Under the pieces are notes generated by a model, which did not search any database, was not told the origin of the DNA, and worked only from the letters and a program-made list of their open reading frames with translations. Position numbers and translations under genes: made by a program. Source: JBCBSZ01 sp039818945 (GTDB lineage Bacteria; Actinomycetota; Acidimicrobiia; Acidimicrobiales; Poriferisodalaceae). Taken from it: a stretch of 64,000 bases of DNA. This document shows positions 16,774 through 24,819 of this stretch, piece after piece; position 1 is the first letter of the stretch, and every line of letters starts with the position of its first letter. Location of the stretch: positions 1 to 64,000 of the forward strand of contig JBCBSZ010000008.1 of NCBI GenBank assembly GCA_039818945.1. Direction: 5' to 3'.

Positions 16774-16831
16774 CCTTCCCGCGGGCGGGAGGCTACGCGG
16801 CGGCGCGGCCGGGGCCGACACCGCGGGAAGG
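16774..16831. repeat. 11-bp inverted repeat in divergent promoter region
   Basis: CCTTCCCGCGG (16774-16784) and its exact reverse complement CCGCGGGAAGG (16821-16831) are 36 bases apart in the gap between the VOC gene and the nitroreductase gene. They could be two operator half-sites, or the stem of a long hairpin. Confidence 0.45.
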
Positions 16832-16893
16832 TCGGGCGGGTCTCGGCAGTTGCAGGATGAGACGATCGCGACGTGCGCGACGAGGAGGGGTCC

Positions 16894-17547
16894 ATGGACG
16901 TTGGTGAGGCGGTCGACCGGAGGCGGTCGATCCGGCAGTTCCTGCCCGATCCGGTGGACGACGAGGTGCTGCGCGAGCTGCTCGCCGCGGCCTCGCGCGC
17001 TCCCTCGGGCGGCAACGTCCAGCCGTGGCGGGTCTACGTCGTCAACGGGGAGGCGATGGTCCGGTTCAAGGAGCACATCGCCGCATCGGAGATGGAGGGA
17101 CCGGCCTACGAGATCTATCCGCCGAGCCTCCACGAGCCCTACCGCACCAACCGGTTCACCGTCGGCGAGCAGATGTACGAGCTGCTGGGCATCCCCCGCG
17201 ACGACAAGGGCGCCCGCCTGATGCAGGTCGCGAAGAACTACGAGCTGTTCGGCGCACCGGCCGGGCTCTTCTGCTTCGTCGACCGCAAGATGGGTCCGCC
17301 GCAGTGGTCCGACCTCGGCATGTTCCTGCAGACCTTCATGCTGCTGGCCGTCGAGGCCGGCCTCGACACCTGCGCCCAGGAATCGTGGGCCATGTACGAG
17401 CGGGCCGTCGCCGGGTTCGTCGGCGCGCCGGAGGACGAGCGCATCTTCTGCGGCATGGCGATCGGTCGTCGTGACCCCGCGGCGTCGGTCAACGACCTGC
17501 GCTCCGAGCGGATGCCCGTCGACGGGTTCGCGAGGTTCGTGCGATGA
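16894..17547 (+). CDS. Nitroreductase family protein
   Basis: About 217 residues of the FMN-dependent nitroreductase fold: RRRSIRQFLPDPVDDEVLRE (the phosphate-binding RRSIR), APSGGNVQPWRVYVV (flavin-binding), and GLDTCAQESWAMY (the C-terminal flavin-contact region). Start ATG 16894 is preferred over GTG 16873 because GGAGG lies just upstream at the right distance. It overlaps the next gene by 4 bases, suggesting a functional pair with the thiol-oxidoreductase-like protein. Confidence 0.88.
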   Translation: MDVGEAVDRRRSIRQFLPDPVDDEVLRELLAAASRAPSGGNVQPWRVYVVNGEAMVRFKEHIAASEMEGPAYEIYPPSLHEPYRTNRFTVGEQMYELLGIPRDDKGARLMQVAKNYELFGAPAGLFCFVDRKMGPPQWSDLGMFLQTFMLLAVEAGLDTCAQESWAMYERAVAGFVGAPEDERIFCGMAIGRRDPAASVNDLRSERMPVDGFARFVR

Positions 17548-18293
17548 GCGCCCCGGAGATCGACGCCGACATCCACTTCTACTGGGACCCGGTCTGCCCG
17601 TTCGCCTGGATGACCTCGCGGTGGATCCGTCAGGTCGAGTCGCAGCGCGAGTACGCCGTCGACTGGCGGTTCATCTCGTTGCGGATCATCAACAAGGCGG
17701 TCGACTACGACGCCCACTTCCCGCCCGAGTACGAGCAGGGTCACACGGCCGGGCTGCGGATGCTCCGGGTGGCGGCCGCGGTGCGGGCCGAGCGGGGCCG
17801 CCCGGCGATGGCCGGCCTCTACGCCGCCATGGGTGCCAGCGTGTTCGACGTCGACCCGCCCGACCGGGGCGGTCCGGGCCGGGAGCGCCTCGGCACACCC
17901 GATCACGTCGCGGGGATCCTCGAACGGGTGGGTCTGCCCACGGCGTACGCCGACGCGCTCGACGACACGTCGTGGGACGCCGAGCTCGAGGCCGAGACCG
18001 ACCACGCCCTCTCGCTCACCGGGCGCGACGTCGGCACGCCGATCATCTCGTTCCGTCCGCCGGACGGGCCGTCCTTCTTCGGTCCGGTCATCTCCCGGCT
18101 GCCGTCCGACGAGGACGCCGTGGCGTTGTGGGACTCCGTCGTCCACCTCGCCACCTTCCCCGGTTTCGCCGAGCTGAAGCGCAGCCTGCGAGAGCTGCCC
18201 CAGCTCCGCGCGCTCGGTGTGTCCGAGGACGACGTCGGGGTCGAGCAGGACTGGCACGGCGGCAGCCGCCGCCTCAAGGAGGACCGCGGGTAG
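17544..18293 (+). CDS. DsbA-like thiol oxidoreductase, mycothiol-dependent nitroreductase (Rv2466c) relative lacking second Cys
   Basis: A 249-residue thioredoxin-fold protein of the DsbA/FrnE class. Its pattern WDPVCPFAWMTSRWI, DVGTPIISF, FFGPVISRLPSDEDAVALWD follows the mycobacterial mycothiol-dependent nitroreductase Rv2466c, whose active site as I recall it is CPWC. Here the motif reads CPFA: the resolving cysteine is replaced by alanine and only the N-terminal cysteine remains, so a monothiol mechanism with mycothiol is likely. It is co-translated with a flavin nitroreductase. The CPFA reading is direct; the family link is from memory of the family sequence. Confidence 0.82.
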   Translation: MSAPEIDADIHFYWDPVCPFAWMTSRWIRQVESQREYAVDWRFISLRIINKAVDYDAHFPPEYEQGHTAGLRMLRVAAAVRAERGRPAMAGLYAAMGASVFDVDPPDRGGPGRERLGTPDHVAGILERVGLPTAYADALDDTSWDAELEAETDHALSLTGRDVGTPIISFRPPDGPSFFGPVISRLPSDEDAVALWDSVVHLATFPGFAELKRSLRELPQLRALGVSEDDVGVEQDWHGGSRRLKEDRG

Positions 18294-18407
18294 GCGCGAT
18301 CTCACGCGGAGCGACTCGGCGTCGCTGTTGCGGCCAGATGACGAACCGTAACGTCCGCCCCGCGGGTGAGCGGGCGATCGCCATCGTCGATCAGGAGCGC
18401 AGCGCCC

Positions 18408-20534
18408 GTGCACACCGAGACCCTCTCCACCCGGCACCGACGACGGCTCGCGTTCGCCGGGCTCCTGCTCTGCGTCGCGTTGGGCTGGCTCCTGGGCCAG
18501 TCCATCATCTCGACCGCGGAAGGCGTCGGCCCGCTGACCGTCGACGACAGCGGACACTGGTTCGAGTACGCCGGGAACGGTGAGCCGTACTTCCTGGCCG
18601 GATCGGGCGGCCCCGAGGGGTTCCTCTACGAGTCCGACGCCCGCAAGCAGTCGATCGTCGACCAGCTGATCGAGCACGACGTGCGGGCGGTGTACGTCCA
18701 CGCCGTCCGGGCCTTCGGCGGTGACGGCGGTGCCGACCAGCACCCCTTCCTCGACCGTGCCAACCCGTCGGCCGGCGTCGATCCCGACGTGCTCGACAAC
18801 TGGGACGCGTACCTCTCGCAGCTCGACGATGCCGGGATCGTCGTGTGGTTCCACCTCTACGACGACGGCGCCCGGCCGTTCGGCGCGTGCAATCCGGACC
18901 TCCCGGGGGCGGAACGAGCCTTCGTCCGCACGATCGTCGAGCGCTTCCGCTCCTACCAGCACCTCGTCTGGTTGCCGACCGAGGAGCATCAGGTGAAGGG
19001 CTGCGCCGACGGCGCCACCGACATCGCCAAGGCCGAAGCGCTCGCCGCCGAGATCCGTCGTCGCGACGATGTCCACCCGCTCGGCGTCCACCACAACAAC
19101 GGCCAGTCGAACCAGTACCTCGGCAACACCGACATCGACGTGTTCGCGCAACAGACCTGCGGACGCACGAGCGTGCGCAGCCCGGGCGGGCTGCACTCGG
19201 AGTCGGCCTTCGGGGAGGACGTGTACGTCATGGCCGAGTGCCATCCCTGGCACAAGGAGCTGCTCGCCGCCGGGGATCGGACCACGATCCGACGGTCGCT
19301 GTGGGGATCGGTGCTCGGCGGTGGCTACGTCCTGCTCTACGACGCGTTCGAGGCGACGGATCCGACGCCGGCCATGCTCGCCGACATCGGTCGGATCAAC
19401 GAGTTCATGGACCGCACGAGCTTCAGCGAGATGGCGCCGGCCGACGGGCTCGCCACCGCGGGCACGCGCTGGGTGCTCGGCAACCCGGAGCTCGACGTCT
19501 ACGTGCTCTACGCCAGCGACGGCCCGGATCGCATGGGCGTCGAGGGCCTGACGGCCGGGACCTACCGGGTGCTGTGGTTCGACCCCGTCGACGGCAGCGG
19601 CCTCGACCAGACCGTGACCGTCGCCGGCGGCACGACGTCGTTCGCGGTGCCCGCCGGTCTCGGCGATGAGATCGTCGTGTCCGTCGAGCGGCAGGGCGAT
19701 GCGCCAACGACCACCACGACCACGATCGCTCCGACGACGGTGGCACCGACCACCACGACGATCGCCCCGACCACCGTGGCGCCGACCACCACGACCACCG
19801 TCGGTGCGGACGGCTCGTTCGGCCCGATCGACGACGCGTACCTCGAGAACGGGCGAGGCATCGATCGGGAGGTGCTGCGGGTCGAGACCGGCACGAGGGA
19901 GCGGGTGACGTACCTCCGCTTCGACGTCGGGGACACCGACCTCACCGCCGGGGCCCGTCTCGCTCTGACGGTCGCCGACGACCCCGGCGCCGGCACCCTG
20001 ACGGTCCATCAGGGGAGCTCGACCGGGTGGAGCGAGGCCGACCTCGGCGCCGCCAACGCGCCGACCGCCGGTGCGGTGCTCGGCTCGACGTCGGGCACCT
20101 TCACCGAGGGCGCGACGATCGAGATCGATCTCGCGCCGACCACCGCCGACGGTGGGCTCCTCGAGCTGGTGGTGCGGACCGACAGCGGGGGCAGTCGCGA
20201 CGCCTCGTTCCACTCGGCCGAGACCGACGACGGGCCGGTGCTCACGGTCGGCGCCACCGGCGACGGTCCGGTCCCGACGACCACCACGACGACCACGACG
20301 ACGACCGAGGTCCCCGTCACCACGACCACGACGACCCCGGCCGGTCCGCCGGCGTCGATCGGGGAGAGCGCGGACGGGACCTCTGCGGTCTACACCGAGC
20401 TGCCCCGGGGCACCGAGCGACGGCGGTGGGTCGACTGCGATCCCCACGACGCCGAGGGCGTGTGGGTGTGCGCCACCTTCGACATCCGCAGCGCCGAGCA
20501 GCTCCGGGGGGCCCACGACGCGGCGATTCCGTGA
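18408..20534 (+). CDS. Secreted glycoside-hydrolase-like protein with CBM96/DNRLRE-type module
   Basis: About 708 residues. A signal-anchor (RRRLAFAGLLLCVALGWLLG) leads to a TIM-barrel-like domain (about 45-425; motifs EYAGNGEPYFLAGSGG, VVWFHLYDDG, LVWLPTEEHQ, VMAECHPWHK) resembling the apiosidase-like/DUF4038 group of glycoside hydrolases. A Thr-rich linker with two copies of a 12-residue unit TTTTIAPTTVAP follows, then a jelly-roll module (about 475-605) like CBM96 (DNRLRE), another poly-Thr linker and a short cysteine-containing C-terminus. Start GTG 18408 has AGGAG ten bases upstream; GTG 18366 is a longer option. Substrate unknown. Confidence 0.7.
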   Translation: MHTETLSTRHRRRLAFAGLLLCVALGWLLGQSIISTAEGVGPLTVDDSGHWFEYAGNGEPYFLAGSGGPEGFLYESDARKQSIVDQLIEHDVRAVYVHAVRAFGGDGGADQHPFLDRANPSAGVDPDVLDNWDAYLSQLDDAGIVVWFHLYDDGARPFGACNPDLPGAERAFVRTIVERFRSYQHLVWLPTEEHQVKGCADGATDIAKAEALAAEIRRRDDVHPLGVHHNNGQSNQYLGNTDIDVFAQQTCGRTSVRSPGGLHSESAFGEDVYVMAECHPWHKELLAAGDRTTIRRSLWGSVLGGGYVLLYDAFEATDPTPAMLADIGRINEFMDRTSFSEMAPADGLATAGTRWVLGNPELDVYVLYASDGPDRMGVEGLTAGTYRVLWFDPVDGSGLDQTVTVAGGTTSFAVPAGLGDEIVVSVERQGDAPTTTTTTIAPTTVAPTTTTIAPTTVAPTTTTTVGADGSFGPIDDAYLENGRGIDREVLRVETGTRERVTYLRFDVGDTDLTAGARLALTVADDPGAGTLTVHQGSSTGWSEADLGAANAPTAGAVLGSTSGTFTEGATIEIDLAPTTADGGLLELVVRTDSGGSRDASFHSAETDDGPVLTVGATGDGPVPTTTTTTTTTTEVPVTTTTTTPAGPPASIGESADGTSAVYTELPRGTERRRWVDCDPHDAEGVWVCATFDIRSAEQLRGAHDAAIP
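19705..19802 (+). repeat. Tandem 36-bp coding repeats for Thr/Pro linker
   Basis: Two near-identical 36-base units encode TTTTIAPTTVAP, flanked by further ACC/ACG Thr codons. It is a low-complexity extracellular linker, prone to slippage and probably O-glycosylated; not a CRISPR or mobile element. Confidence 0.6.
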
Positions 20535-20594
20535 CGGTCGACGAGCTGATCGCTGACTCGACGCGACCGCACGAGCTGCGATCGCACCTGACGG

Positions 20595-21320
20595 TCAGGG
20601 GATCGGCACGGCGACGGCGACGACGTTGTCCTCGTAGGACCGGCTGACGGCATCGAAGGCGCCGCCACACGTGATCAGGGTCAGGACCTCGTCGCCGTCG
20701 CGGCGGAACACGTCGTCGAGCGGGAGGTCGTCCTTCAGGTACCGCGCGTTGTCGACGATCTCGTAGCGGCGGATGCTGCCGTCGTCGAGCTCGACCTCGA
20801 CGACGGCGCCGGGCTGCAGGTCCTGCAGATCGAAGAAGACGCCGCGCTGCCCGTTGAAGTCCACGTGGGCGGCGAGGACGGTCGACCCGGCCTGCCCGGC
20901 GGTCGGGCCGTACCGGTACCAGCCGACCTCCGAGGCGCCGGGGATCTCCATGAGCCCGTCGGGCTCGACGCCGACCGGGACGACCGGCGCGTCGATCTCC
21001 AGGTCGCCGACGCGGATCGTGACGGGGACCGGCGCCGCCTCCCGATCGAGCACCTCGTCGAACTCCCCGCTCGACCGGGGGATCGTCTCACCCGGCGGCA
21101 GCAGCGGCGACTCGTCGACGACCGTGGTGGTCGTCGGTTCCGGCCCGGTGTCGGCCGGCTCGTCCACCGTCGTCGTCGTGACGACCGTGGTGGTCGGTGC
21201 GGGATCGGCCGCACCGGTGGTCTCGTCGCTGCTGCCGCACGCTGCGACGAACAGCGCGATCGCCAGCAACGACGAACGGAGGAGGGAGCGACCCACCGCC
21301 GATCCCTCCTCCGTCGTCAT
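20595..21320 (-). CDS. Class F-type sortase (lipoprotein-anchored)
   Basis: A 241-residue protein. A lipoprotein-type signal (LLAIALFVAACGSS, lipobox AAC) and Thr-rich spacer precede a sortase domain of about 140 residues, with the catalytic His in VLAAHVDFNG, the catalytic Cys in LTLITCGG and the Arg in SRSYEDN. The short domain and GWYRYGPTAGQAGSTVLAAH style match actinobacterial class F sortases. Such enzymes cleave sorting signals and join proteins to the cell wall. It lies 30 bases after the DUF4397 gene on the same strand, a likely substrate. Start ATG 21320 has GAAGGA upstream. Confidence 0.87.
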   Translation of the reverse strand: MTTEEGSAVGRSLLRSSLLAIALFVAACGSSDETTGAADPAPTTTVVTTTTVDEPADTGPEPTTTTVVDESPLLPPGETIPRSSGEFDEVLDREAAPVPVTIRVGDLEIDAPVVPVGVEPDGLMEIPGASEVGWYRYGPTAGQAGSTVLAAHVDFNGQRGVFFDLQDLQPGAVVEVELDDGSIRRYEIVDNARYLKDDLPLDDVFRRDGDEVLTLITCGGAFDAVSRSYEDNVVAVAVPIP

Positions 21321-21350
21321 CTCGTGTCCTTCAGCTCGCTCGGGCGGCGC

Positions 21351-22175
21351 TCAGGCGCGGGCGCGAGCGGCGCGGAGGGCGGGGACGCCGAGGCCGAGCA
21401 GCGCGGCGGCGGCGAGACCGGCCACGAGGACCGTGGTGGTCGAGCCGGCCTCGTCGGCGGCGGCCCGCAGACCCGAGTCACCGGCCGGGACGCCCGACGG
21501 GGTGTCGGCGCCGTGGGTGTCGAGCACCTGGGCCATCAGGCCGAAGCTGCCACCGGCGAGGTCGCCGACGGCGTACACGATGGTGTTCTGGCCGGCGGTC
21601 ACGGTGACCGGGGCGTCGAAGAGGACCTCGGTGGTGCCGGTGGCGGCGATGCCGGTCGGGTAGTCGCCGGCCGGCAGGTCGACGACGGCCTCGGCGCCGT
21701 TGGAGATGTTGGTCAGCCCGTCGACGGCGGCGCCGGCGGCGACGATGTCGACGGCCGGGGCGGCGGCGGTGTGGCGGATGGAGACGCGACCCTCGCCGGC
21801 CGCGGTCTCGGACAGGTCGTTGGCGAAGGCCGACACGGTCGGCGTCCCCTCGGCGTCGAGGTGGGCCACGACGCTCAGGTTGGCGTCACCGGGGACGGCG
21901 GGCGTGACGTCGATGACGGCGTCGTCGGCCTCGGGATCGGCGTCGGCGGCGAAGATCTCGATCTGGTAGTCACCTGCCGGCAGCGACAGCGGTCCGGCCA
22001 CGTCCATCGGCTCGAAGTCCTCGAGGGTCAGGTCGCCGTTGACGTAGACGTCGACGGTCACGCCGGGGATGCCGTGCAGGACGTAGACGTCGCTGTTGCC
22101 GCTCTGGGCGCCGGCGGGAGCGGCGAAGAGCAGCGCCGCGAACATGACGGTGGTGAGTGCGATGAGACGCTTCAC
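21351..22175 (-). CDS. Secreted DUF4397 protein with C-terminal membrane anchor
   Basis: A 274-residue protein with a signal peptide (ALLFAAPAGAQ), two DUF4397-type beta domains (YVLHGIPGVTVDVYVNG and VSIRHTAAAPAVDIVAAG as repeat starts) and a C-terminal hydrophobic helix ending in RAARARA, preceded by VPAGDSGLRAA. The tail has the layout of a sorted cell-wall protein, but no LPXTG. Start GTG 22175 follows AGGAAGGA. It is cotranscribed with the class F-type sortase, so VPAGDSG could be a non-canonical sorting motif. Confidence 0.82.
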   Translation of the reverse strand: MKRLIALTTVMFAALLFAAPAGAQSGNSDVYVLHGIPGVTVDVYVNGDLTLEDFEPMDVAGPLSLPAGDYQIEIFAADADPEADDAVIDVTPAVPGDANLSVVAHLDAEGTPTVSAFANDLSETAAGEGRVSIRHTAAAPAVDIVAAGAAVDGLTNISNGAEAVVDLPAGDYPTGIAATGTTEVLFDAPVTVTAGQNTIVYAVGDLAGGSFGLMAQVLDTHGADTPSGVPAGDSGLRAAADEAGSTTTVLVAGLAAAALLGLGVPALRAARARA

Positions 22176-22375
22176 GGTGGGTTCCTTCCTGGGGGTGTAT
22201 CGCCTCCTCTACGTCCGTTCTCCCCACCGCGGATGCACCAGTACAGAATCTCGTCGATCGCGTGGTCGCGCGGGGACGCAGCGCAGGGACCCCCTGACCA
22301 GGGCGGGAGAAGAAATCCGGGACGAATGTGCCAGCCGCCGTGAACGTTGGGCGGTCGGTCGTCCACACTGAGAGG

Positions 22376-24175
22376 GTGACGTCCTCCGATCGACGCCTCG
22401 TCGAGCGAGCGCGGTACGGCGATACCGACGCCGTGGCCGAGATCTACGGTCGCTACGGCGACCGGGTCTTCGGCCTGTGCCTGACGTTGCTGCGCGACCG
22501 GGAGGCCGCCGCCGAGGCCACCGAGGACACCTTCCTCGCGGCCTGGGAGCGGATCGAGGGGCTGCGCGACGGTGACCTGCTCCGGCCCTGGCTCTTCGCC
22601 ATCGCCCGCAACCGGGTCATCGGTCGAGGGCGCTCCGATCTCGACGCCGTGCCGACCGAGGAGATCTTCGGCGTCGTCGGCGACGCGACCGATGCCGATG
22701 CGCTGCACGCCGCGGCGTTGGGACGGTTGATGTGGGACGCGGCCGAGGGGCTCGAGGAGCGCGACCGACTCCTGCTCGAGCTCAGCGTGCGGCAGGGGCT
22801 CGAGGGTGCCGAGCTCGCCTACGCCATGGGCATCCCACCGGCCCGCGCCTCCACGCTGACCAACCGGGTGAAGGGGCGTATCGAGCGGGCGCTCGGCGCG
22901 CTCCTCGTCGCCCGCCTCGGTCGCGAGGACTGCGACGAGCTCGGCGCGGTGCTCGCCGGGTGGGACGGGCGCTTCGACGTGTCGGTGCGGCGACGGGTCG
23001 TCCGCCACGTCGAGGACTGCGCGCTCTGCTCGGAGCGACGAGCGACACTCGTCGCCCCCGCCTCGCTCTTCGGTGCCCTCCCGGTCGTCGCCGTGCCGGC
23101 CGAGCGCCGCGAGCGGATCCTCACCGGCTACTCGCTCGGGACCGCACCGGCGATGGTCGAGCTGCTCGACGACTGGAGCGAGGAGGGCTGGCCGCCCGTG
23201 GCAGGGTCGGAGCGGGGTGCGTTCGCCGCCGAGATCGCCGCCGCCCCCGATGCCGTCCCGACCGAGGAGCCCGACGACGAGTGGCGTCGACGGGGTCTGG
23301 TCACGCTCGGCGCCGCTGCGGTCGTGGCGCTGCTCGTCGGCGCGACGGCGCTGCTGGTCGGTCGCGACGGCGACGATCTTCCCGCGGCGCGGATCGCGAG
23401 CGCCGACGCCGAGCTCGTCGAGCCGATCGCCATCGATGACCCCGTGCCGACCACCACCACGCTGTTGACCGTGACCGGTCCGACGGCCGAGGTCGCGGCA
23501 CGGGAGGAGTCGGTGCCGACCACGGCGTCGGCCGACACCGACGGCGCGGCACCGGTCGCGGAGTCGACGGTCGAGAACGCCGTGAACCCACCGTCGACCA
23601 CGGTCGCCTCGCCGCCGGCCTCGTCGGCGCCGGGCACGCCGCCGACCCTGCAGCCGACCCCGCCCACCATCTCGCCGGAGCCGACGGTCACCGTGGCGAC
23701 GACGACGCCGACCGACGACTCGACCACCACGACGACCACCGTCGACGGGGTGACGCCGGGCGGTTCGACGACGACCACGACGACCGAGCCCCAGGGCGGA
23801 CAGCTGTCCGCCGCGCCGGGCACGGTCACCGTCGAGCCCGGTGGCACCGGGTCGTTCCGGATCGCCAACGGTGGGCCGGGCACGGTGAGCTGGTCGGCGA
23901 GCCCGTCGGTCGGGTTGGGCGTCTCGCCGGCGTCGGGTTCGATGGTGCCGGGCGGATCCGCGACCGTGACGATCAGCGTGGGCAGCCGAGCCTCCAGCGG
24001 TTCGATCACGGTGAACGGCGGGCTGGCGACCATCTCCGTGACCGTCATCGTCGTCACCCCGACGACCACGACCGAGGGCCCGGCGCCGACCACCACCACC
24101 GAGGTGGACGAGGACCGCACCGTCATCGACGACGACGACTTCGAGATCGAGATCGGCGCCAGCGAAGCACCGTGA
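22376..24175 (+). CDS. ECF sigma factor fused to zinc-finger, membrane helix and extracellular domain (ECF52-like)
   Basis: About 599 residues with an unusual build. Residues 5-75 are sigma region 2 (VERARYGDTDAVAEIYGRYG, PWLFAIARNRVIGRG) and about 115-175 sigma region 4 (LEERDRLLLELSVRQGLEGA, then a helix-turn-helix). A zf-HC2-like anti-sigma finger follows (His211, Cys215, Cys218, possibly Cys186), then a transmembrane helix (about 307-328), a long Thr/Pro-rich linker and a small beta domain (about 470-570; GTVTVEPGGTGSFRIANGGP) resembling BACON/Ig-like modules. ECF groups with such C-terminal extensions are known in Actinobacteria. It should be membrane-tethered and tuned by an extracellular signal. 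The start is uncertain (GTG 22376; GTG 22328 upstream). Confidence 0.82.
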   Translation: MTSSDRRLVERARYGDTDAVAEIYGRYGDRVFGLCLTLLRDREAAAEATEDTFLAAWERIEGLRDGDLLRPWLFAIARNRVIGRGRSDLDAVPTEEIFGVVGDATDADALHAAALGRLMWDAAEGLEERDRLLLELSVRQGLEGAELAYAMGIPPARASTLTNRVKGRIERALGALLVARLGREDCDELGAVLAGWDGRFDVSVRRRVVRHVEDCALCSERRATLVAPASLFGALPVVAVPAERRERILTGYSLGTAPAMVELLDDWSEEGWPPVAGSERGAFAAEIAAAPDAVPTEEPDDEWRRRGLVTLGAAAVVALLVGATALLVGRDGDDLPAARIASADAELVEPIAIDDPVPTTTTLLTVTGPTAEVAAREESVPTTASADTDGAAPVAESTVENAVNPPSTTVASPPASSAPGTPPTLQPTPPTISPEPTVTVATTTPTDDSTTTTTTVDGVTPGGSTTTTTTEPQGGQLSAAPGTVTVEPGGTGSFRIANGGPGTVSWSASPSVGLGVSPASGSMVPGGSATVTISVGSRASSGSITVNGGLATISVTVIVVTPTTTTEGPAPTTTTEVDEDRTVIDDDDFEIEIGASEAP

Positions 24176-24238
24176 TCGGCCAGTGGAGCGCCGTGATCGA
24201 CGACGACGCTGGTCGTCGGGATCGAGATCGGCGCCAGC
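24125..24238 (+). repeat. Imperfect direct duplication at the 3' end of the sigma-fusion gene
   Basis: The final coding segment (24125-24163) recurs downstream (24196-24238): both copies begin ATCGACGACGACG and end with the identical 18-mer ATCGAGATCGGCGCCAGC. Copies are about 71-75 bases apart with a small insertion. The second copy is noncoding and lies just upstream of the NUDIX gene. Confidence 0.6.
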
Positions 24239-24270
24239 TGACCCGACCGGGCGCCGATAGACATGCCGGG

Positions 24271-24789
24271 GTGAGTCGCTTCCGCCCGATCGTCGGGACC
24301 CTCGCCTACCTGTGGGACCGCGCCGACGACACGGTGCTGCTCGTCCGGCGTGACGCCCGGCCCGACGACGAGCACTTCGGCAAGGTGAACGGGTTGGGCG
24401 GCAAGCTCGAACCCGACGAGCACGTGGTCGAGGGGATCCGACGCGAGCTCCGGGAGGAGGCGGACGTCGAGGTCCGCTCGCTCCACCTCCGTGGCACCGT
24501 CACCTGGACCGGCTTCGGGCCGACCCAAGCCGACTGGCTGGGGTTCGTGTTCCTCGTCGACGGCTGGGACGGCAGGCCGCCGCCGACCAACGAGGAGGGA
24601 TCGCTCGAGTGGGTGCCGCGATCGCGCCTGCTCGCCGCCTGCTCACCGGACGGCGACGACGAGCTGCCGATGTGGGCGGGGGACCGGCACTTCGTGCCGT
24701 TGGTCTTCGACGACGACCCGCGCTCGTTCCACGGCACGATGCCCTACGACGGCGACCGACCGGTCAGCTGGACGGTCGAGCGCCTCTGA
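24271..24789 (+). CDS. NUDIX hydrolase (MTH1/8-oxo-dGTPase-like)
   Basis: A 172-residue NUDIX protein. The box is GGKLEPDEHVVEGIRRELREEADVE, given here by its key residues: Gly-Gly-Lys at its start and REL-REEA with the metal-binding glutamates at its end; the usual late Gly is Ala. The preceding VNGLGGK matches the NGxGGK signature of MTH1-type 8-oxo-purine nucleotide hydrolases, and FVFLVDGW and LPMWAGDRHF resemble their substrate-binding regions. Start GTG 24271 gives a normal NUDIX N-terminus (SRFRPIVGTLAYLW); the upstream extension overlaps the sigma gene and was rejected. Confidence 0.85.
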   Translation: MSRFRPIVGTLAYLWDRADDTVLLVRRDARPDDEHFGKVNGLGGKLEPDEHVVEGIRRELREEADVEVRSLHLRGTVTWTGFGPTQADWLGFVFLVDGWDGRPPPTNEEGSLEWVPRSRLLAACSPDGDDELPMWAGDRHFVPLVFDDDPRSFHGTMPYDGDRPVSWTVERL

Positions 24790-24819
24790 CCGGAGCGGGC
24801 GCCGGGTTCAGCCGGTCAG
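24786..24819. terminator. Bidirectional terminator spanning both stop codons
   Basis: CTGACCGG (24786-24793) and CCGGTCAG (24812-24819) form a perfect 8-bp stem with an 18-base loop. The stop codons of the NUDIX gene (plus) and of the alpha/beta hydrolase gene (minus) both lie inside the structure. Confidence 0.55.

Noticed and set aside
19705..19802. CRISPR-like or mobile repeat
   Set aside because: Repeats are in frame, encode Thr/Pro linker and lack spacers of constant length.
17238..20516. A very long open frame on the minus strand opposite the nitroreductase, thiol-oxidoreductase and glycoside-hydrolase-like genes
   Set aside because: High GC removes stop codons; its translation is Arg/Gly/Asp-rich low complexity without motifs, while the plus strand has clear domain matches.
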